Assembly (NCBI GenBank): GCA_002314145.1
Contig: DCCG01000006.1
Coordinates: 62,001 to 126,000, forward strand
DNA length: 64,000 nucleotides
Source: Thalassolituus sp. UBA1087
Lineage (GTDB): Bacteria; Pseudomonadota; Gammaproteobacteria; Pseudomonadales; Oceanobacteraceae
Direction of reading: 5' to 3'
Below are positions 62,301 through 64,000 of this stretch, one piece after another. Numbering within the stretch: position 1 is the first letter of the stretch; each line of letters begins with the position of its first letter. The translations under genes and the position numbers were made by a program. The notes beneath the pieces are model-generated. The model was not told the DNA's origin and did not search any database. It saw nothing but the letters and a program-made list of their open reading frames with translations.

Positions 62301-63075
62301 TGAATATTTTGCCGGCAGTTCTGTGCCGGAAGATGGACTAAGACGCTACCGGGGCAGTGCACTGATTTTTAACAAAAGTGCTGATCGTGATGCCGTTATT
62401 CAGCGTATCAAAGCCTTCGGTCCTGTCGGTGGTAAAAAGGGTAAATCTGACCGGATTGAATGGCTGGAGAATCTGCTGACTGGTTACCTGGAAGGCACAA
62501 CCGATTGGGAAACTATCTGGCCGGTATTTCATGCGCATATATCACGTGATGATTTCAGGCCGGAAGGTCCGGATCATTGTGTGCTTGGCCTGAATGATTT
62601 CATCATGATGTTACCGTCCGATCAGCGAGACCGTCTGGCGCGCTTATGCATTACCCACAGTTATCGTGGCCTGCGCTTGTTTGATTCCGATTTTGTCGAT
62701 GAGTACAAGCAGCTCAGGGTAAAAAATAACGTCGTAAGCTATGATGAGATGGTTACTGATGACAACGATCGCGAAGATTATGAAGAAGATGCTGCGGATG
62801 TGCTGCTGCAATGGCTGGAAGGCATTCGGGTACCGGCATTAAATCGGCTGCGTTATTGCCTTGAACACAACGAACTGGACGCCTGCGTTAAGCACGTGGG
62901 CCATATCAACGAGCAGGAAGATATTAAAAAGATATCCGACAGCATGTCAGCGGGTGAACGCGCGAATCTGGTCGCTATGCTGGCGAAGACTTCGTCGACT
63001 GAAGGCTTACTGGCGAAATTTATTAAAGATAAATCACGTAAAGTCAGGGATGTTGTGGAACGACTTATAAATTGA
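59356..63075 (+). CDS. Very large acidic protein of unknown function (1239 aa)
   Basis: A cytoplasmic-type protein without signal peptide or membrane helix. Most of it looks alpha-helical and solenoid-like, rich in Asp, Glu, Tyr and Trp. An acidic disordered island at about residues 565-610 (GDDEREEDDDDDNWDGD and following) divides it into two halves of 560 and 630 residues. Cys-containing motifs occur in the first half (WCHETISAFIWCDNSAFRHG). The C-terminus, VAMLAKTSSTEGLLAKFI then KSRKVRDVVERLIN, may be a HEAT-like end. I find no nucleotide-binding or nuclease motif. It lies 67 bases after the paralogous membrane genes and is followed by a strong terminator, so the three probably form one unit. 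Confidence 0.85.
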   Translation: MHQFDKNTIVTFDPSSADSISQALSEYSRLLDSDKVMKPGRFENDFDIEFRAEENGTVRRLQMADVTDSKISALLREALALHADGESNIPDGVIADDDPVYVSEPIFFAIALQDKSLLTSVREAVQAIVRFARRHNDTDAMWLDDMAVFGAEAVYMLACVNPDCSPLLGQFFIPYWDDEHAPSYTDYLASYLQKFGWCHETISAFIWCDNSAFRHGMFCEEYQERAFYQPLGEYLKENPEEYQWFRMALAQRLLEQPMMLSTTDEPLNQNPVLGFYMTLLPFEGDRWEEEDVDAFMQKTFISASLEDEATELFKLLKERTMNPLTCYAKAHIERDEDYEEYLENDNLSLESLRDFILALPQGDGLWRYIIDGSEQQAFDQLTEVDVYQLANDKARGFKSMLDDQILMRNNNQSIVRELSELLEDIEDRLLHWDVVEEFADILPSADESQRQQQYLRILDIFYRILNPSQLPEIFREKLTEDSGILSAEEYYSRYSDVAPQEADKQAAREAQQSILRAFEDMDDQIYGPLLQRALKQFEEHRELYHPQALADLQRAYNEKFLAGMDEGDDEREEDDDDDNWDGDYRNDEDRDNNESMAENADKGADAENSKEQISSLLGLGHYALSAWLIYNDCLQQRFDEITGAWIELFEGDDFWQKSAQLLSEQFAEETHGSEKVKALTDEQRQQITHYYLAVEKDEALVSADDMVALSDQSMYRDDEVRGDEVYASISEKQKAYKVFHDYDDDYQRVVLSCFWLQQLPLMNNTRNRSRRVWQYLIKLGPVKVTSLVAKTYSEHNYRTEFESPVTQVECMEKLQRLGVDQAYTQAYEISRIHPLGDSDEYRQWLDMYSSIEDDDNSMIGGMARRKAQALRTGLDYICTVDKLQFYRHLELRYPQFSYEKDEGLQKDFRNAINIFVRSNILAWEDALHNEFSSQCSSTDVDSKKANSKPIKIADDHLTEEHLHCGYGSWLDLFILQDMGDHYEYFAGSSVPEDGLRRYRGSALIFNKSADRDAVIQRIKAFGPVGGKKGKSDRIEWLENLLTGYLEGTTDWETIWPVFHAHISRDDFRPEGPDHCVLGLNDFIMMLPSDQRDRLARLCITHSYRGLRLFDSDFVDEYKQLRVKNNVVSYDEMVTDDNDREDYEEDAADVLLQWLEGIRVPALNRLRYCLEHNELDACVKHVGHINEQEDIKKISDSMSAGERANLVAMLAKTSSTEGLLAKFIKDKSRKVRDVVERLIN

Positions 63076-63095
63076 AGCTTTTTAAGGTATGAATA

Positions 63096-63123
63096 AAGGC
63101 GATGCTTGCATCGCCTTTTTATT
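63096..63123 (+). terminator. Terminator of the three-gene unit
   Basis: AAAGGCGATGC-tt-GCATCGCCTTTTT is a perfect hairpin with a T tract, 21 bases after the stop of the giant gene. It also separates this unit from the convergent gene that follows. Confidence 0.92.
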
Positions 63124-63145
63124 TCCTGTTTTCCCAGGTTCTCCA

Positions 63146-64000
63146 TTACAGAAGTGGAAGATCCGGCGCAGTGAATTCCAGTAATTCTGACTTGTCAGTA
63201 CTGTCCTGACACCAGAGTGCAGAGTTGGAGGCAGGATTACGGAATCCGGTGATCACATCAGCACAGTGCTGTGCGTCACCGCTTGTGAAAGTGTAATCAC
63301 CATTCTTGGTTGCAGTGGTTGCGTCGTAACTGATGGCGAAGGTTCCGCCAGCCGGAGACGTCATATACATACGGATATCGTTGTTTGACTTCTTCCACAC
63401 ATGAATATCGGCTACCTGCCACAGGCTGGTTGTACCATCGAATTTATTCTGCGTGCTGATCATCAGATCGGTGAAGGCTGCCCCTTGCCGTACCAGGCGA
63501 ACACGGTTTTCACCACTTACCGGTGCTGTGTAGGCAATCACGGCCGAATTGGCATCCACTGCATGCATTGCCTTGACATGATAGTTATAGGTACTTAGCT
63601 GGTATATTACGACCGAATCTCCACCACTGAACGCAGTATGAAACTGACCGGTTGCGTTAATATCATAGGTGAACATCGTTTTGGCAATGTGGTATTGGTT
63701 GGTCGACTCCCGGGAGTCGGTACCGGTACCGCCAACAAACAGAGTGACTGAAAACCCGGAGGCGCTGATACCGGCCTGTGCAATAGAGAGAGAATCGCAG
63801 TTGCTGATTTTCTTGACCTCAGTACCGCTGCTGGTCTGGTAATATTGATACAGTGGAAACGTCGCGGGTGTCGCTAATAAATCCGATTCTTTATAAATCC
63901 TGATCGATGCCGGTGAGTAATGGTTATCGCAGAGGATAATCAGGCGGTCGCGTGTATTGTTATTGTCGCTGAACGGATAGACTTCAATCGCACCAATATG
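63146..64000 (-). CDS. Beta-rich protein of unknown function, 5-prime end outside the window
   Basis: The minus-strand frame is open from the stop at 63146 to the last base, giving at least 284 C-terminal residues; the first internal Met at 63676 is not the true start. The sequence alternates short beta strands with polar turns (SASGFSVTLFVGGTGTDS, GGDSVVIYQLSTYN, WQVADIHVWKKSNND). A few Cys residues could form disulfides (ISNCDSLS, AQHCADV). Composition suggests a secreted or surface beta-propeller-like protein, but no family is recognised. Confidence 0.75.
   Translation of the reverse strand, partial: HIGAIEVYPFSDNNNTRDRLIILCDNHYSPASIRIYKESDLLATPATFPLYQYYQTSSGTEVKKISNCDSLSIAQAGISASGFSVTLFVGGTGTDSRESTNQYHIAKTMFTYDINATGQFHTAFSGGDSVVIYQLSTYNYHVKAMHAVDANSAVIAYTAPVSGENRVRLVRQGAAFTDLMISTQNKFDGTTSLWQVADIHVWKKSNNDIRMYMTSPAGGTFAISYDATTATKNGDYTFTSGDAQHCADVITGFRNPASNSALWCQDSTDKSELLEFTAPDLPLL

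Overview
The window looks like a chromosomal segment of a mid-GC, free-living gammaproteobacterium, probably a marine Oceanospirillales/Pseudomonas-type heterotroph. This is inferred from the Pseudomonas-like pycR-pycA-pycB arrangement, the argS-SPOR gene order, the RutR-type control of purine genes, the PuuA- and PatD-like polyamine enzymes and the dispersed palindromic repeats. No phage or transposase genes are visible. Codon use is uniform except for an AT-rich island at about 28.6-31.3 kb.

Region 1 (1-19.2 kb) handles polyamine and guanidino-type nitrogen compounds. It starts with the tail of a YdcS-like binding protein, an ATPase, two permeases and patD (gamma-aminobutyraldehyde dehydrogenase). 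An orphan lipoprotein follows on the other strand. Next comes a block bracketed by two paralogous DMT permeases: a TetR regulator, a TauABC-type ABC importer, a creatininase-family enzyme in which a metal-ligand His is replaced by Asn, two short-chain dehydrogenases and an agmatinase/guanidinopropionase-type ureohydrolase. An aldehyde dehydrogenase and a gamma-glutamylpolyamine synthetase-like protein close the region.

Region 2 (19.2-28.6 kb) holds ccoG, a MocR-type regulator, a small ribbon-helix-helix-like protein beside a 42-residue lysine-rich protein, blocks of palindromic repeats, and the two-subunit pyruvate carboxylase with its divergent LysR regulator. A beta carbonic anhydrase follows and could supply bicarbonate to the carboxylase.

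Region 3 (28.6-34.1 kb) is the most irregular. It has two tandem AT-rich genes for secreted FG-GAP/VCBS-like proteins sharing a near-identical 3-prime end and preceded by copies of a short element. It also has tRNA-Arg(CCG) with repeated tail fragments downstream, an L-lactate dehydrogenase-family gene, a carboxymuconolactone decarboxylase-family gene, and a 550-base intergenic region with two perfect DnaA boxes.

Region 4 (34.2-40.5 kb) is housekeeping: argS, a SPOR-domain protein, a DUF817 membrane protein, a RecQ-family helicase and an alpha/beta hydrolase.

Region 5 (40.5-57.3 kb) is a purine salvage and degradation locus: 8-oxoguanine deaminase, a RutR-like TetR regulator, a Tsx-like porin, a nucleoside-type ABC importer without its binding protein, xdhABC, allantoicase, uraD, hiuH, allA, guaD and puuD. 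The reactions run from guanine to glyoxylate and urea except that no allantoinase is encoded here. Three palindromes of the TGACCAnnTGGTCA class lie at the promoters.

Region 6 (57.4-63.1 kb) is an apparent operon of three genes I cannot assign: two paralogous membrane proteins and a 1239-residue acidic protein, closed by a strong terminator. It is the best candidate for an undescribed system. The window ends inside a beta-rich protein gene on the minus strand.
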